DNA from: Thiomonas arsenitoxydans
GTDB lineage: Bacteria; Pseudomonadota; Gammaproteobacteria; Burkholderiales; Burkholderiaceae_C
Assembly (NCBI RefSeq): GCF_000253115.1
Contig: NC_014145.1
Span: forward strand, 248,001 to 312,000
Length of the DNA: 64,000 nt
Reading direction: 5' to 3'
A program made the translations under genes and the position numbers. Below, one piece after another: positions 15,929 through 26,269 of this stretch (positions are counted from its first letter, which is position 1; each line of letters begins with the position of its first letter). Under the pieces are notes generated by a model, which saw nothing but the letters and a program-made list of their open reading frames with translations, made no database searches and was not told the DNA's origin.

Positions 15929-16732
15929 TTGATCGAACCTTTGCTACTCACCACGGCGCGTGTCTCCACGTTCAACAATGATCAGGCGTTGACCGGCGCG
16001 AGCGGTTTTTTCTTTGCGCGTGACGCTCGGTTGTTTTTGGTGACCAGTCGCCATGTGCTGATCGATGCTCCGAGCGGGCACCACCCCAACCGCATCGAAA
16101 TCGAGCTGCATACCGACGAAGACAACCTCACGCGACACACAGCGTTGTCGGTGCTGCTCTACCGTGACGGAAAAAGCGTCTGGCATCAAGGGAAAGACTC
16201 GGGCGGGGAGATCGATGTGGCGGTCATTGAGCTTGATCGCAACGCCATGCCTGAGTCTTTGGCGATTCGCTCTTTCACTCCGGCGCATCTGCAAAGCTCG
16301 CTTGATGATGTGGAGGTGGGAACCTCTTTGCTCGTGGTGGGCTTTCCGCTGGGTTTCCACGATACGTTGCATCACCTGCCTGTGGTGCGTCAGGCGGTGA
16401 TTGCCTCGTCATTCGGGCTGCGTTTTCAGGGGCAGGGTTACTTCCTCACCGACGCGCGAACGCACCGCGGAACCAGTGGCGCGCCGGTGGTGATGCGCAG
16501 TGCGGAATCGCGCGATGATCTACCCTGGAAACTGCTGGGCGTGCATTCCGCGCGGATCGATATGGGCGGGCGTGATCTGCAGCGCGATGAATCGCTCGGA
16601 CTGAACTGCGCCTGGTACGCGGATATTTTGCTGACCCTGACGGCGCCAGCAGTAAAAAAAGCTCCCGTACTGGACGATCCGGGGGGCAAAGACGCCGCTG
16701 CGGTCAAACCAGAAGTGCGCAGCGAACGGTAG
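15929..16732 (+). CDS. Trypsin-like serine protease domain protein, start uncertain
   Basis: About 267 residues with a chymotrypsin/HtrA-type triad: His in FLVTSRHVLID, Asp in GGEIDVAVIELD, and Ser in HRGTSGAPVVM. A short tail after the protease domain is Lys/Pro-rich, and there is no PDZ domain. The frame is open from 15671, but the first part overlaps cold-shock upstream sequence and has no family look. The only in-frame start near the domain is a TTG at 15929 without a good ribosome site, so the true N-terminus is unclear. No signal peptide is visible, suggesting a cytoplasmic stress or maintenance protease, or a homologue that lost its export signal. Confidence 0.7.
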   Translation: MIEPLLLTTARVSTFNNDQALTGASGFFFARDARLFLVTSRHVLIDAPSGHHPNRIEIELHTDEDNLTRHTALSVLLYRDGKSVWHQGKDSGGEIDVAVIELDRNAMPESLAIRSFTPAHLQSSLDDVEVGTSLLVVGFPLGFHDTLHHLPVVRQAVIASSFGLRFQGQGYFLTDARTHRGTSGAPVVMRSAESRDDLPWKLLGVHSARIDMGGRDLQRDESLGLNCAWYADILLTLTAPAVKKAPVLDDPGGKDAAAVKPEVRSER

Positions 16733-16737
16733 TTCCC

Positions 16738-16769
16738 CACCCCGCCTATTTGTCGCCGACTGCGGGGTG
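16738..16769. terminator. Hairpin after the protease gene
   Basis: CACCCCGC at 16738-16745 pairs perfectly with GCGGGGTG at 16762-16769 across a 16-nt loop. No T-run follows. It lies between the protease stop and the antiporter start and may be a weak terminator. Confidence 0.35.
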
Positions 16770-16835
16770 AGGCATGGGCATGACTTATGCTGCGTCAACC
16801 TGATACAGCCCCCTTGCTCCGATTGCTTCACCTCG

Positions 16836-18815
16836 ATGACCGGCCTCGAACTCACTCTGCTTTATTTGGTTGCCGCCGTGCTGGGCGTGGCCTTGTTTCG
16901 TGCGTTGTCCATGCCGCCCATGCTCGGCTATCTGGCGGTGGGCGTGGTCATCGGGCCCAACGCGCTGGCCCTGGCCGGAGATACTTCGGGCATGCAGCAT
17001 CTGGCCGAGTTCGGCGTGGTGTTCCTGATGTTTTCCATCGGGCTGGAGTTCAGCCTGGGGCAGCTCAAAGCCATGCGTTCGCTGGTGTTCGGGCTGGGCG
17101 CGGCGCAAATGCTCTCGACCCTGGCGGTGGTGCTGCTGGCCAGTCTGGCGTTCGCCTGGTTCATGCCGAAGTTCTGGTCGCAGCCGATTGCGGCAGGCAT
17201 TGCCCTTGGCGGCGCGTTTGCCATGTCGTCCACGGCCATCGTGGTCAAACTGCTGGCGGAGAAGATCGAGCTCGATTCGCCGCATGGTCGCCACATCATC
17301 GGCGTGCTGCTGTTTCAGGATCTGGCGGTGGTGCCCCTGCTGATTCTCATTCCAGCCATGGCCTCGCACAGCAGCGATCTGTCCTGGCTGCTGACGCTGG
17401 CACTGATCAAAGCGGTGCTGGTGCTGGCCGTCATTCTGTTGGCGGGCGGGCGGCTGCTGCAGCCTTGGCTGCGCATTGTGGTCAAGCGCAAGTCGGACGA
17501 GTTGTTCATGCTCAACCTGCTGCTGCTCACGCTCGGTCTGGCGTGGATCACCGAGATGGCGGGGCTGTCGATGGCGTTGGGGGCTTTTCTCGCCGGGATG
17601 CTGATCGCCGAGACGCCCTACAAGGCGCAGGTGGAAGCGGATATTCGCCCCTTCCGCGACGTGCTGCTCGGCCTGTTTTTCATCACCATCGGCATGCTGC
17701 TCGACTGGCGGCTTGTGCTGGCGCAGTGGTGGCTGGTGCTGCTGCTGGCCGTGCTGCCGCCGCTGGTCAAGGCGGCGCTGGTGTTCGGCATCGAGCGTCT
17801 GCGAAAAACGCCGCCGGGGCTGAGCCTGCGGGTGGCGCTGTGGCTGGCGCCGGCGGGTGAATTCGGCATCGTGCTGATCAATATCGCGTCGGGCAACACG
17901 CTCATTCCGCCCGAGGTGCTCAATCCGGTGCTGGCGGCCATGGTCATTTCCATGCTCTACACCCCGTTGCTGGCGCAGTACATCGACCGCATTGTGCTCA
18001 AGGTGTCCTCGGCGGACTGGATGCTCGCCTCGCTGCAGCTCACCAATATCGCGCGCAGTTCCATCAAGGCGCAGAACCACGTCATCATCTGCGGCTTCGG
18101 CCGCTGCGGGCAGAATCTGGCGCGCCTGCTCGACACCGAGCACATTGCGCACCTTGCGCTCGACCTCGATCCCGACCGCGTGGCGCAGACCAAGGCCGCC
18201 GGGCAGAACGTGGTGTATGGCGACTCCACCCGGCTGGCTACGCTGCAGGCGGCCGGCTTGCAGCGGGCGAGTGCGCTGGTCATCACCTATGTCGAGACGC
18301 ATTCGGCGCTGCGCATCCTGCATCTCATGCATGAACATGCGCCGCATGTGCCGGTGGTGGTGCGCACCATGGACGATGGCCCGCTGGAAGAGCTGCGCCA
18401 GGCTGGCGCTGCCGAGGTGGTGCCCGAAATTCTCGAAGGCTCGCTGATGCTGGCCTCTCACACTCTGGCTCTGGTGGGCGTGCCGCTGCCGCGCGTGCTC
18501 AAACGGGTGCGGCATGCGCGCGCGCAGCGCTATGGACTGCTGCGCGACTGGTTCCACGGCAGCGACGATGCCTCGCTGGAAGACGCCGATCAGCCGCGCC
18601 TGCAATCGGTCACCCTCACGGCCGAAGCTGCCGCCGTGGGTCAGATGCTGCGTGCGGTCAGCCGTGAGGGCGCGCGCGTCACGCAGGTGCGGCGCAACAA
18701 CGGTCAGGTGCTCAAACCCGCTCCCACCTTGCTGCTGCAAGAGGGCGATACCGTGGTGCTTTCCGGCCTGCCCGATGCGCTGGCCGTAGCCGAGGCGGCG
18801 TTGTTGCGCGGTTGA
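16836..18815 (+). CDS. CPA2-family monovalent cation:proton antiporter with RCK domains
   Basis: A 659-residue KefB/KefC-like inner-membrane protein. Residues 1 to about 390 are a 12-13 segment antiporter domain ([19 protein letters not shown], then [15 protein letters not shown]). A TrkA-N nucleotide-binding domain follows ([17 protein letters not shown] near residue 410), and a TrkA-C domain ends the protein ([16 protein letters not shown]). It exports K+ (or Na+) in exchange for protons and is probably gated by NAD(H) or glutathione-type ligands. The start at 16836 ([14 protein letters not shown]) fits the family; an upstream in-frame extension has no such match. Confidence 0.9.
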   Translation: MTGLELTLLYLVAAVLGVALFRALSMPPMLGYLAVGVVIGPNALALAGDTSGMQHLAEFGVVFLMFSIGLEFSLGQLKAMRSLVFGLGAAQMLSTLAVVLLASLAFAWFMPKFWSQPIAAGIALGGAFAMSSTAIVVKLLAEKIELDSPHGRHIIGVLLFQDLAVVPLLILIPAMASHSSDLSWLLTLALIKAVLVLAVILLAGGRLLQPWLRIVVKRKSDELFMLNLLLLTLGLAWITEMAGLSMALGAFLAGMLIAETPYKAQVEADIRPFRDVLLGLFFITIGMLLDWRLVLAQWWLVLLLAVLPPLVKAALVFGIERLRKTPPGLSLRVALWLAPAGEFGIVLINIASGNTLIPPEVLNPVLAAMVISMLYTPLLAQYIDRIVLKVSSADWMLASLQLTNIARSSIKAQNHVIICGFGRCGQNLARLLDTEHIAHLALDLDPDRVAQTKAAGQNVVYGDSTRLATLQAAGLQRASALVITYVETHSALRILHLMHEHAPHVPVVVRTMDDGPLEELRQAGAAEVVPEILEGSLMLASHTLALVGVPLPRVLKRVRHARAQRYGLLRDWFHGSDDASLEDADQPRLQSVTLTAEAAAVGQMLRAVSREGARVTQVRRNNGQVLKPAPTLLLQEGDTVVLSGLPDALAVAEAALLRG

Positions 18816-18855
18816 TCTATGCTGTGCGGATTTCCAGTTCTTCGCGCCGCCTGCC

Positions 18856-19914
<1,059 letters not shown>

Positions 19915-19926
19915 GGTCCGGCGAGA

Positions 19927-21210
19927 TCAATACGCCAGATAGCCGTTCGGCGCGCTGGCGTTGCTGCCTTCCAAGCCCGTGGCGACCTTGCGGCCGTAGA
20001 AAAACGGTAGCCCCAGATCAACGAAACCCGAAATGGCCGCCGTTCCTCCCAGCGCGGGCAGGGCGGCGTTTTGCGTCTGGAACAGGGCTTGCGCATTGCC
20101 GATCACGATGTTCTGCGCCGGCCCATAGGAGCGGTCAGCCAACTGCAGACTGGCCGCCAGGCTGAACGCCTGCGACGGGCAGTAAAAGCTTGAGGTCTGC
20201 GAGCAGGTCGGCACGCCGCTGAGCGCCAGGTAATAACCGTTGGAGCCGCTGTCGACAAAGCCCGACATAGCCGTTCCGTTCAGGGTCAGGGACAGATTGC
20301 CCGCACTGTCGAGCGGATAAAGCTGCGCGCCGTTCAGCGTGTTGTTGGCCTGCGTGTTGATGCCGAAAATCAGCGTTCCGTTTGCGCTGGGCGCACCAAG
20401 GGGCAGCGGCACGCCAGGCAGGGCGAGGATGCTGCCGTTGTTGTCCGTGGCGAATGCCGCGATGGGGTTGATGCCTTGCAGCGAAGTGTCCACTGTCGCC
20501 CCCGTGCAGGTACTGCCGGTGCAGGCGAAATACACCCCCGGTTTGGCGCTTTGAGCGCAGGCGCTGCCGCAGTCGTACTTCAAATTGCTCACGCCCAGAA
20601 TGCCGTTGGCGATGCCAAAAAAGTCACTGGCGAAATCGACCCCGCCCGTGCCGCTGCAACTGCTGGGCGCGGCGGGCAGCGCGGGGTCATCCATGATCTG
20701 GATCTGGATCGCGGTCGTGGTGGCTTCACCCCCGATCTGCACGATGGCCTGCCGCATGCTGCCCCAGGCATAGCCCGAGGCGAACTGCGCGCAGGCCGCC
20801 AAGGTGGAGCTGCCGTTGGTGACTTGGGGTAGCGCACTCAGCTGAGTGCTGTTGAGTGCAGCGGAAAACAGCCGTAGCCCCTGCGAGCCGGTGTCCACCA
20901 GCACGTCCGGGATGGACTGGCAAGGACTGCCGCCTGGTGCGCAAACCGTGACGGTGACGTAGGGCGTGTTCGCCGTGAGCGTGGTGGTGTTGCTGCCGAG
21001 TTGGCGAATGCTGACGGCGACTTCGTTGTAGGCCATCGAAACATTGCTGGGGGGCGCCGTATCGGACGTCGTGCTGGGCGTCGGGCTAGGCGTCGCGCTG
21101 GATGTCGTATTTCCACCGCCTCCTCCGCAAGCCGCGAGCAACAGCGCTGTGCTCAAAGCGGCGATGACAGATGCTGTGCGGAAGAAGGCGGATCGGCTTG
21201 TTTGCAGCAT
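19927..21210 (-). CDS. DUF3443 lipoprotein-like exported protein (first paralogue)
   Basis: A 427-residue protein with a lipoprotein signal (ALLLAACGGGG; lipobox Cys near residue 28), a Ser/Thr/Pro linker and then the DUF3443 body. Two short motifs, VLVDTGSQGLRLF near residue 105 and GFVDSGSNGYYLAL near residue 318, resemble the two active-site loops of pepsin-type aspartic proteases (DTG/DSG), one per half. Many paired Cys suggest disulfides. It is the third gene of a DUF2844-DUF3443-DUF3443 operon, 88 bp after its paralogue. No function is known; protease-like fold or activity is my inference. Confidence 0.85.
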   Translation of the reverse strand: MLQTSRSAFFRTASVIAALSTALLLAACGGGGGNTTSSATPSPTPSTTSDTAPPSNVSMAYNEVAVSIRQLGSNTTTLTANTPYVTVTVCAPGGSPCQSIPDVLVDTGSQGLRLFSAALNSTQLSALPQVTNGSSTLAACAQFASGYAWGSMRQAIVQIGGEATTTAIQIQIMDDPALPAAPSSCSGTGGVDFASDFFGIANGILGVSNLKYDCGSACAQSAKPGVYFACTGSTCTGATVDTSLQGINPIAAFATDNNGSILALPGVPLPLGAPSANGTLIFGINTQANNTLNGAQLYPLDSAGNLSLTLNGTAMSGFVDSGSNGYYLALSGVPTCSQTSSFYCPSQAFSLAASLQLADRSYGPAQNIVIGNAQALFQTQNAALPALGGTAAISGFVDLGLPFFYGRKVATGLEGSNASAPNGYLAY

Positions 21211-21298
21211 GGTTGCGGCCTCGGGGCTAGGTCAAATACAAGTCGGGGGTCATCGCCAAACCATTGAACCTCAGCTCAGATGACAGTGTCCATCGGGT

Positions 21299-22552
21299 TC
21301 AGAACGCCCAGTAGCCGTAGGGCGCGCTGGGGTTGCTGCTGTTCTCCAACCCGGTGGCGATGGGGCGGCCGTAGAAAAAGGGCAGGCCGAGATCGGCGAA
21401 CTGGGCGATGGCGGCGGTGCCGCCCAGAGCGGGCAGGGCGGTGAAGTTTTGGTCGAACATGGTCTGCGCATTGCCGATGACCAGGGTCTGCGCGCTGGAG
21501 GCGCCGCTGAGCTGAACGGTGAGCGCAACCGGGCTGCTGGGGCAGTACCAACTGAATGCGGCGTTGGGCGTGCAGCGGGCGACGCTGGGGTCGAGGTCGA
21601 GAAAGTAGCCGTTGGAGCCGCTGTCGATGAAGCCGCGGCCCATCACGCCATCGATACGGCCGTCGATGTAGGCATCTTGCCCGATGGGGAAAATTTCGGC
21701 GCCCGCGGGCAGTGCGTTGTTGGGTTGCGTGCTGATGCCGAACACCAGTGTGCCGGTCGCGCTGGCAGCGCCACCGGGCGCCACGGCGGGCAGGGTGAGA
21801 ATGCTGCCGTTATTGTCCACGGCAAACGCGGAAATGGGGTTGGCGCCCTGTTGCGAAAGCTCGGCGCTGGTCTGGCTGCAAGCGCCGCTCGCGCAGCGGT
21901 AATACATCGCAGGGCGGTCGGCGGCTGGTGTGGCCGCGGTGCAGCCTGCGCCGCAGTCGTGAATGAAATTGCTGATGCCCAGAATGCCGTTGGCCACCGG
22001 GGCGAAGCGGGTGGCGAAGTCGATGCCCTGTGCGGCGCAGGTCGAAGGCGCGGCGGGTAGGGTGGGGTCGTTCATGAACTGAACGGGGATGGCCGTGGTC
22101 GTGACTTCGCCGCTGATCTGCACCGTGGCCAGGTGCATGCTGCCCCAGGCATAGCCCGAGGCGAACTGGGCGCAGGCGGCCAGCGTGCCGCCGCCCGAGG
22201 CAATGCCAGGGAGATTGAGTGCGACCTTGTTGGCAAAAAGCCGCAGCCCCGCCGAGCCGGTATCCACCATCACGTCGGGAATGGTCTGGCAGTTGCCGCT
22301 GGCATCGCAGACCTTCACATCGACATAGGGCGTGTTCGCCGTGATGCTGGGGGCGCTCTGGAGCTGACGAATGCTGACCGCCGCCACATTGCTGCCCGTT
22401 GCGGGGCTGCTCAGGGTGACAGATTGGGGCAATGGTGGCGCGCTGCTGCCGCCGCCTCCGCAGCCGGTCAATAGCAGGCCAGCCAGCGCAGCGGGGGCGG
22501 CCAGACGCATCCAGCGGCGACTAAGGCGCCAGGAGCGCAGTCCGGTCAACAT
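21299..22552 (-). CDS. DUF3443 lipoprotein-like exported protein (second paralogue)
   Basis: A 417-residue paralogue of the preceding gene: lipobox at LLLTGCGGGG, then VMVDTGSAGLRLF and GFIDSGSNGYFLDL, ending PLIATGLENSS-type sequence as in the paralogue (GLPFFYGR conserved in both). The copies have clearly diverged over the middle region, so this is an old duplication. It begins 12 bp after the DUF2844 stop. The paired aspartate motifs are conserved in both copies, which supports functional importance. Confidence 0.85.
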   Translation of the reverse strand: MLTGLRSWRLSRRWMRLAAPAALAGLLLTGCGGGGSSAPPLPQSVTLSSPATGSNVAAVSIRQLQSAPSITANTPYVDVKVCDASGNCQTIPDVMVDTGSAGLRLFANKVALNLPGIASGGGTLAACAQFASGYAWGSMHLATVQISGEVTTTAIPVQFMNDPTLPAAPSTCAAQGIDFATRFAPVANGILGISNFIHDCGAGCTAATPAADRPAMYYRCASGACSQTSAELSQQGANPISAFAVDNNGSILTLPAVAPGGAASATGTLVFGISTQPNNALPAGAEIFPIGQDAYIDGRIDGVMGRGFIDSGSNGYFLDLDPSVARCTPNAAFSWYCPSSPVALTVQLSGASSAQTLVIGNAQTMFDQNFTALPALGGTAAIAQFADLGLPFFYGRPIATGLENSSNPSAPYGYWAF

Positions 22553-22564
22553 GGCGGCGCAGCC

Positions 22565-23062
22565 TCAGGGCTGAAGGCTGGCGGGGTCGAAACCGGCAGG
22601 AACCAGCGAGGGCACCCAAGCCACGCCGAGAAAGCCGCGCATGCGGCCCGCACTGTGCACCACGATGTCGCTGCCCGCCACCTGCGAGACATTGAGCTGT
22701 TGCGTCTGCGTCTGGGCGGCGTGGACGTAGGGGGCGAAATAGCTGCCGAGCAGTTGTTGCAGATTGGGCTTGAACGGCCCTTTCCAGGTGATGGCGAACA
22801 CCGTGCCCGCCGCGTTGGCATATTCCGTGACCGTCACGCCCTGCGGCGTTTGCACGGTTTGCGATTGAACGGCCGACGCATTGCTGGTTGCGGTCGGGCC
22901 AGGCGTCGCCTGCGCCGCGACACGTTGCACCTGGCTGATCAGATGGCCGTCCTGGGCCGCTTCTGACAACGGGCGGCCCAGCCCGGCCTGGGCCGAAAGG
23001 CTGCTCAGTGCAAGGGTGAGCCCCAAGAGAGATGAAAACAGACGGGTACGGGCAGCAGCCAT
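22565..23062 (-). CDS. DUF2844 exported protein
   Basis: A 165-residue secreted protein with a signal peptide ending SAQA. The body contains VTVTEYANAAGTVFAITW and PNLQQLLGSYFAPYV, typical of DUF2844, and ends with IVVHSAGRMRGFLGVAWVPS. DUF2844 genes are commonly found directly upstream of DUF3443 genes in Burkholderiales, as here, suggesting joint action in the cell envelope. Function is unknown. Confidence 0.85.
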   Translation of the reverse strand: MAAARTRLFSSLLGLTLALSSLSAQAGLGRPLSEAAQDGHLISQVQRVAAQATPGPTATSNASAVQSQTVQTPQGVTVTEYANAAGTVFAITWKGPFKPNLQQLLGSYFAPYVHAAQTQTQQLNVSQVAGSDIVVHSAGRMRGFLGVAWVPSLVPAGFDPASLQP

Positions 23063-23157
23063 AGCGTGATGGAGCGAATGGGATCAAAAGTCGCAGTCTA
23101 ACGACTCGTGACACTTTTCTTGATGGATTCAGCGCAGAAAAAACGGTGAAGCTGGCA

Positions 23158-23808
23158 CTATTGCACGCCTTCATTCAGGCTGCGATCGAGATGCGCAGTA
23201 TCGCCCCAACCCACCAGGGTGAGCTGGCCTTCGGCGTAGAGCAGGCGGTTGAGCGCGGCATTGCGCAGTTCGAAGCTGCGCGGCGCCTGCAGTTCCTGCC
23301 CGGTGGCGGCGCGGTAGAAGGCGTCGAGCACGCCGCCATGCACAGCGACGACGATGAGCTGGCCGGGATGGCGCGCGGCAATGCGCCGCAAGGCAGTCTG
23401 GGCGCGGTTGGCGAAGTCGCGCAGGGTTTCGCCGCCGGGGGCGGCGAAGGCCGGGTCGCGGTGACGCCAGCGGGCGCACAGTTCGGGATGCAGCGGTTCC
23501 AGCGCGGCAAAGCTATGGCCCTCGAACGCGCCGAAGCAGCGCTCGCGCAGGCCGGGGTCGAGTATGACGCTCAGGCCGTGCGGCGCGGCAATCGCTTCCG
23601 CCGTCTGCCAGGCCCGTTGCAGATCGCTGGCGTACACGGCGGCCAAGGGCTCCTCGGCCAAGGCGTTGGCGGCCAGCCGGGCCTGTTCCAGCCCGCGCGC
23701 GTTCAGCGCAATATCGGTATGACCCTGGATGCGCGAAGCGGCGTTCCAGTCGGTTTCGCCATGACGGATGGCGATGATGCGGGTCGGTTCGGGCGGGTTG
23801 TCGAGCAT
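23158..23808 (-). CDS. Histidine-phosphatase-superfamily protein (GpmB/CobC-like)
   Basis: The 216-residue protein opens with IIAIRHGETDWNAASRIQGH, the catalytic RHG motif with its phospho-His, followed by YASDLQRAWQTAEAIA, ERCFGAFEGHSF and VVAVHGGVLDAFYRAAT, the second catalytic His. These are the conserved blocks of phosphoglycerate-mutase-like phosphatases. Substrate cannot be read; phosphoglycerate, alpha-ribazole phosphate or other phosphoesters are possible. The start at 23808 removes a long unrelated upstream extension in the same frame. Confidence 0.9.
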   Translation of the reverse strand: MLDNPPEPTRIIAIRHGETDWNAASRIQGHTDIALNARGLEQARLAANALAEEPLAAVYASDLQRAWQTAEAIAAPHGLSVILDPGLRERCFGAFEGHSFAALEPLHPELCARWRHRDPAFAAPGGETLRDFANRAQTALRRIAARHPGQLIVVAVHGGVLDAFYRAATGQELQAPRSFELRNAALNRLLYAEGQLTLVGWGDTAHLDRSLNEGVQ

Positions 23809-23852
23809 GGTGCCCGCATTGTGCCGCAGCCCTTCGCCGACCCGCGTGAGGT

Positions 23853-24446
23853 TCAGTTGAAGCTGTAGCCCACCCGCAGTTGCACATAGTCCTGCCCCGG
23901 GTTGGGGCGCTTGATGTCGGCGTTGGAGTAATGGGTGAGGCGCGCGCCCAGCGTCCAAGGCGTGCCCGCGAAGCGATGCAGCAGGCCGATGGAATCGCCG
24001 AACTGGTAGGCGGTGGAGATTCGCTTGGCACCGAGGGTCGTGCCCGAAAACAGGTTGGCGCCGATGCCGAATTCCATGGCCGTCTGCGGCGCAAACCACC
24101 AGCGCGCAAAGGGCGTGAGCCCGACGTGGGTGAGGTGGCGGCTGCCGGGGCCTTCCGAGCTGCTCACTTGCCCCAACGAGGCTTCGAGCACCACGTCGAG
24201 GCGGCTATGCGCGAAATCGTGTTGCCACAGCGGGCCGGATTGAAGGGCCAGCGTTGCATTGCTGTAGCTGTGGCCCTTGTCGATACCCCAGAGCGCGGAA
24301 AGCTCGGTGGCCTGCGCTGGCGCCAGACCTGCGGTGAACAGCAGGGCAGCGGCGAGGGCCGCGCGGCGCAGCGCCGCTGGGGTGAGCCCGGGCCGCTTCG
24401 CCCCTTGCTTGGGCCGATGGGAATTTTGAGAAGTTGGGTTTTGCAT
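23853..24446 (-). CDS. PagL-like lipid A 3-O-deacylase
   Basis: A 197-residue outer-membrane protein: basic N-terminus, signal peptide ending PAQA (residues about 28-46), then an eight-strand-barrel pattern ending in aromatic VQLRVGYSFN. The C-terminal segment LTHYSNADIKRPNPGQDY carries the His-x-Ser pair of the PagL active site. Such enzymes remove one acyl chain from lipid A, changing envelope permeability and immune recognition. It starts 36 bp after the emrB-like gene and probably belongs to the same long operon. Confidence 0.8.
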   Translation of the reverse strand: MQNPTSQNSHRPKQGAKRPGLTPAALRRAALAAALLFTAGLAPAQATELSALWGIDKGHSYSNATLALQSGPLWQHDFAHSRLDVVLEASLGQVSSSEGPGSRHLTHVGLTPFARWWFAPQTAMEFGIGANLFSGTTLGAKRISTAYQFGDSIGLLHRFAGTPWTLGARLTHYSNADIKRPNPGQDYVQLRVGYSFN

Positions 24447-24482
24447 CGCAGACCTCTTTGGGGTTCTTGAGAAAAGATGTTT

Positions 24483-26096
24483 TTAGTGCGCGCCTGCTGC
24501 GGCCTCACCGCCGGCGCTGCTCTTGGAGGGTTTGATGAACCAGACCAGCACGATCATGGCGACAAACAGCCAGGCGCTGAGGCGGAACATGTCGTCCACC
24601 GCGAGGGTGTACGCCTGTTGGTCGATCAGGCGGTTGATCACACCCAAAGCCTGCTCATAACTGAAGCCCTGAGATTGCATGCCGTGCAGTACGGGCTCGA
24701 CCACCGGACTGCCCGCGTAGATGTGCGTGACCAGTTGTTCATGGTGCAGATCGGCGCGGTCGGTCCACAAGGTGGTGTAGATCGAAGTGCCGAACGAACC
24801 TGCGGTGATGCGCGCGAAGTTCGATAGCCCCGACGCCGCCGCGATGCGGTGCGACGGCAGTCCGCCGAGGATGATGCCCAGCAGCGGGATGAAGAAAGTC
24901 GCCGTGGCGATGCCCTGAATCACCGTGGGGATGGAATATTCCCAATAGCTGTCGCCCGTGGTGAACTGCGAGCGCATATAGAACACGACGGCGAACACCA
25001 GGAAGGAAAACGTGGTGACCCAGCGCGAATCGAGCACGGGCAGATAGCGCCCGATAATGGGCGAGAGAATCAGCGCGAACAAGCCCACCCAGGCCAGCAC
25101 CTCGCCCGCGTCGGTGGCGGTGTAGCCGATGAACTCCTGCAGCCACAGCGGCAGCAGCACCAGGCTGCCGAAGAACATGCCGTAGGCCAGCGCCAGCAGG
25201 ATGGTGCCGATGGTGAAGGTCGGGATCTTGAACAGGGTGAGATCGACCACCGGATGCTCGTCGTAGATTTCCCAGATCAGGAACAGCACGAAACCCACTA
25301 CGGCCGCGGCGGCCAGCGCGATGATGACCGGGCTGGAGAACCAGTCGAGTTCCTGCCCCTTGTCGAGCATGATCTGCAGCGAGCCTACCCAGATGACCAA
25401 CAGCCCCAGTCCGGTCCAGTCGATCGGCAGCTTGCGGATGGGTGTTTCGCGTCGCAGGTAGATCGACGCCGTGACCGCCGCGGCCAGCAGACCCACGGGC
25501 ACGTTGATATAGAAAATCCACGGCCAGGAGATGTTATCGGTGATCCAGCCGCCGAGCAGCGGCCCCATGATGGGGGCGATTAGCGTGGTCATCGACCACA
25601 TGGCGATGGCCATGCCGGCACGCGCGGGTTTATAGCTGGAGAGCAGCAGGGTTTGTGAGAGCGGAATCATCGGTCCGGCGCTGGCGCCCTGCAGCACGCG
25701 GAACAGGATGAGAATTTCGATGCTCGGCGCCTGTCCGCACAAAAACGAGAACAGGGTGAACAGCAGAATGCTGATGAGAAACACCTTGACCGCGCCAAAA
25801 CGCTGGGTGAGAAAGCCGGTGAGCGGCACGGCGATGGCGTTGGCCACCCCGAACGAGGTGATGACCCAGGTGCCTTGCGACGAACTCACCCCCAGGTCGC
25901 CCGCGATGGCGGGAATCGACACGTTGGCAATCGAGGTGTCGAGCACGTTCATGAAGGTCGCCAGCGACAGGGCGATGGTGCCCAGCACCAGCGCGCTGCC
26001 GGTCAAGGGCGTCATGTGCGTCGGCGTGGTTTTGGCGGGTGCCGGACTCGGCAAGGCGCCGGCCGCGCTTTCTTCAATTTCTTGCGTAGTGGCCAT
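24483..26096 (-). CDS. emrB: DHA2-family multidrug efflux MFS transporter (EmrB-like)
   Basis: A 537-residue, 14-segment major facilitator. TM1 contains FMNVLDTSIANVSIPAIAG with motif D1, and TM5 holds LLGGWITDNISWPWIFYINV, both typical of EmrB/QacA drug-proton antiporters. It works with the EmrA-like adaptor upstream and a NodT-type outer-membrane channel. Start ATG at 26096 (MATTQEIEE) lies 1 bp after the stop of a repeat-encoded frame, with GCGGAGC as ribosome site supplied by the repeat. Confidence 0.92.
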   Translation of the reverse strand: MATTQEIEESAAGALPSPAPAKTTPTHMTPLTGSALVLGTIALSLATFMNVLDTSIANVSIPAIAGDLGVSSSQGTWVITSFGVANAIAVPLTGFLTQRFGAVKVFLISILLFTLFSFLCGQAPSIEILILFRVLQGASAGPMIPLSQTLLLSSYKPARAGMAIAMWSMTTLIAPIMGPLLGGWITDNISWPWIFYINVPVGLLAAAVTASIYLRRETPIRKLPIDWTGLGLLVIWVGSLQIMLDKGQELDWFSSPVIIALAAAAVVGFVLFLIWEIYDEHPVVDLTLFKIPTFTIGTILLALAYGMFFGSLVLLPLWLQEFIGYTATDAGEVLAWVGLFALILSPIIGRYLPVLDSRWVTTFSFLVFAVVFYMRSQFTTGDSYWEYSIPTVIQGIATATFFIPLLGIILGGLPSHRIAAASGLSNFARITAGSFGTSIYTTLWTDRADLHHEQLVTHIYAGSPVVEPVLHGMQSQGFSYEQALGVINRLIDQQAYTLAVDDMFRLSAWLFVAMIVLVWFIKPSKSSAGGEAAAGAH

Positions 26097-26097
26097 G

Positions 26098-26259
26098 TCA
26101 GCTCCGCACGGCCGTTCCGAAGGAGCTGACACCCCCCGTGGGGGGCAGCGAGCAAAGCGAGCGAGGGGGTCGTTTCATCTTGCTCCGCACGGCCGTTCCG
26201 AAGGAGTTGACACCCCCCTTGAGGGGCAGCGAGCATAGCGAGCGAGGGGGCTGTTTCAT
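26098..26259 (-). repeat. Two tandem 81-bp repeats forming a 53-codon ORF
   Basis: The 173-bp emrA-emrB gap is almost filled by two copies of an 81-bp unit. On the minus strand each starts ATGAAAC and reads CCCCCTCGCTCGCT, then a hairpin of C-run and G-run (CCCCCCACGGGGGG in one copy), then CTTCGGAACGGCCGTGCGGAGC. Because 81 is 27 codons, the pair forms one open frame from ATG 26259 to TGA 26098: MKQPPRSLCSLPLKGGVNSF in copy one and MKRPPRSLCSLPPTGGVSSF in copy two. The stop lies 1 bp before the emrB ATG. The C-run/G-run core also occurs in the copA insertion. Confidence 0.8.
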
Positions 26260-26269
26260 GTTGGCCTCT

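Noticed and set aside
26098..26259. The tandem 81-bp repeats as a CRISPR array
   Set aside because: Only two units, directly adjacent and without unique spacers.
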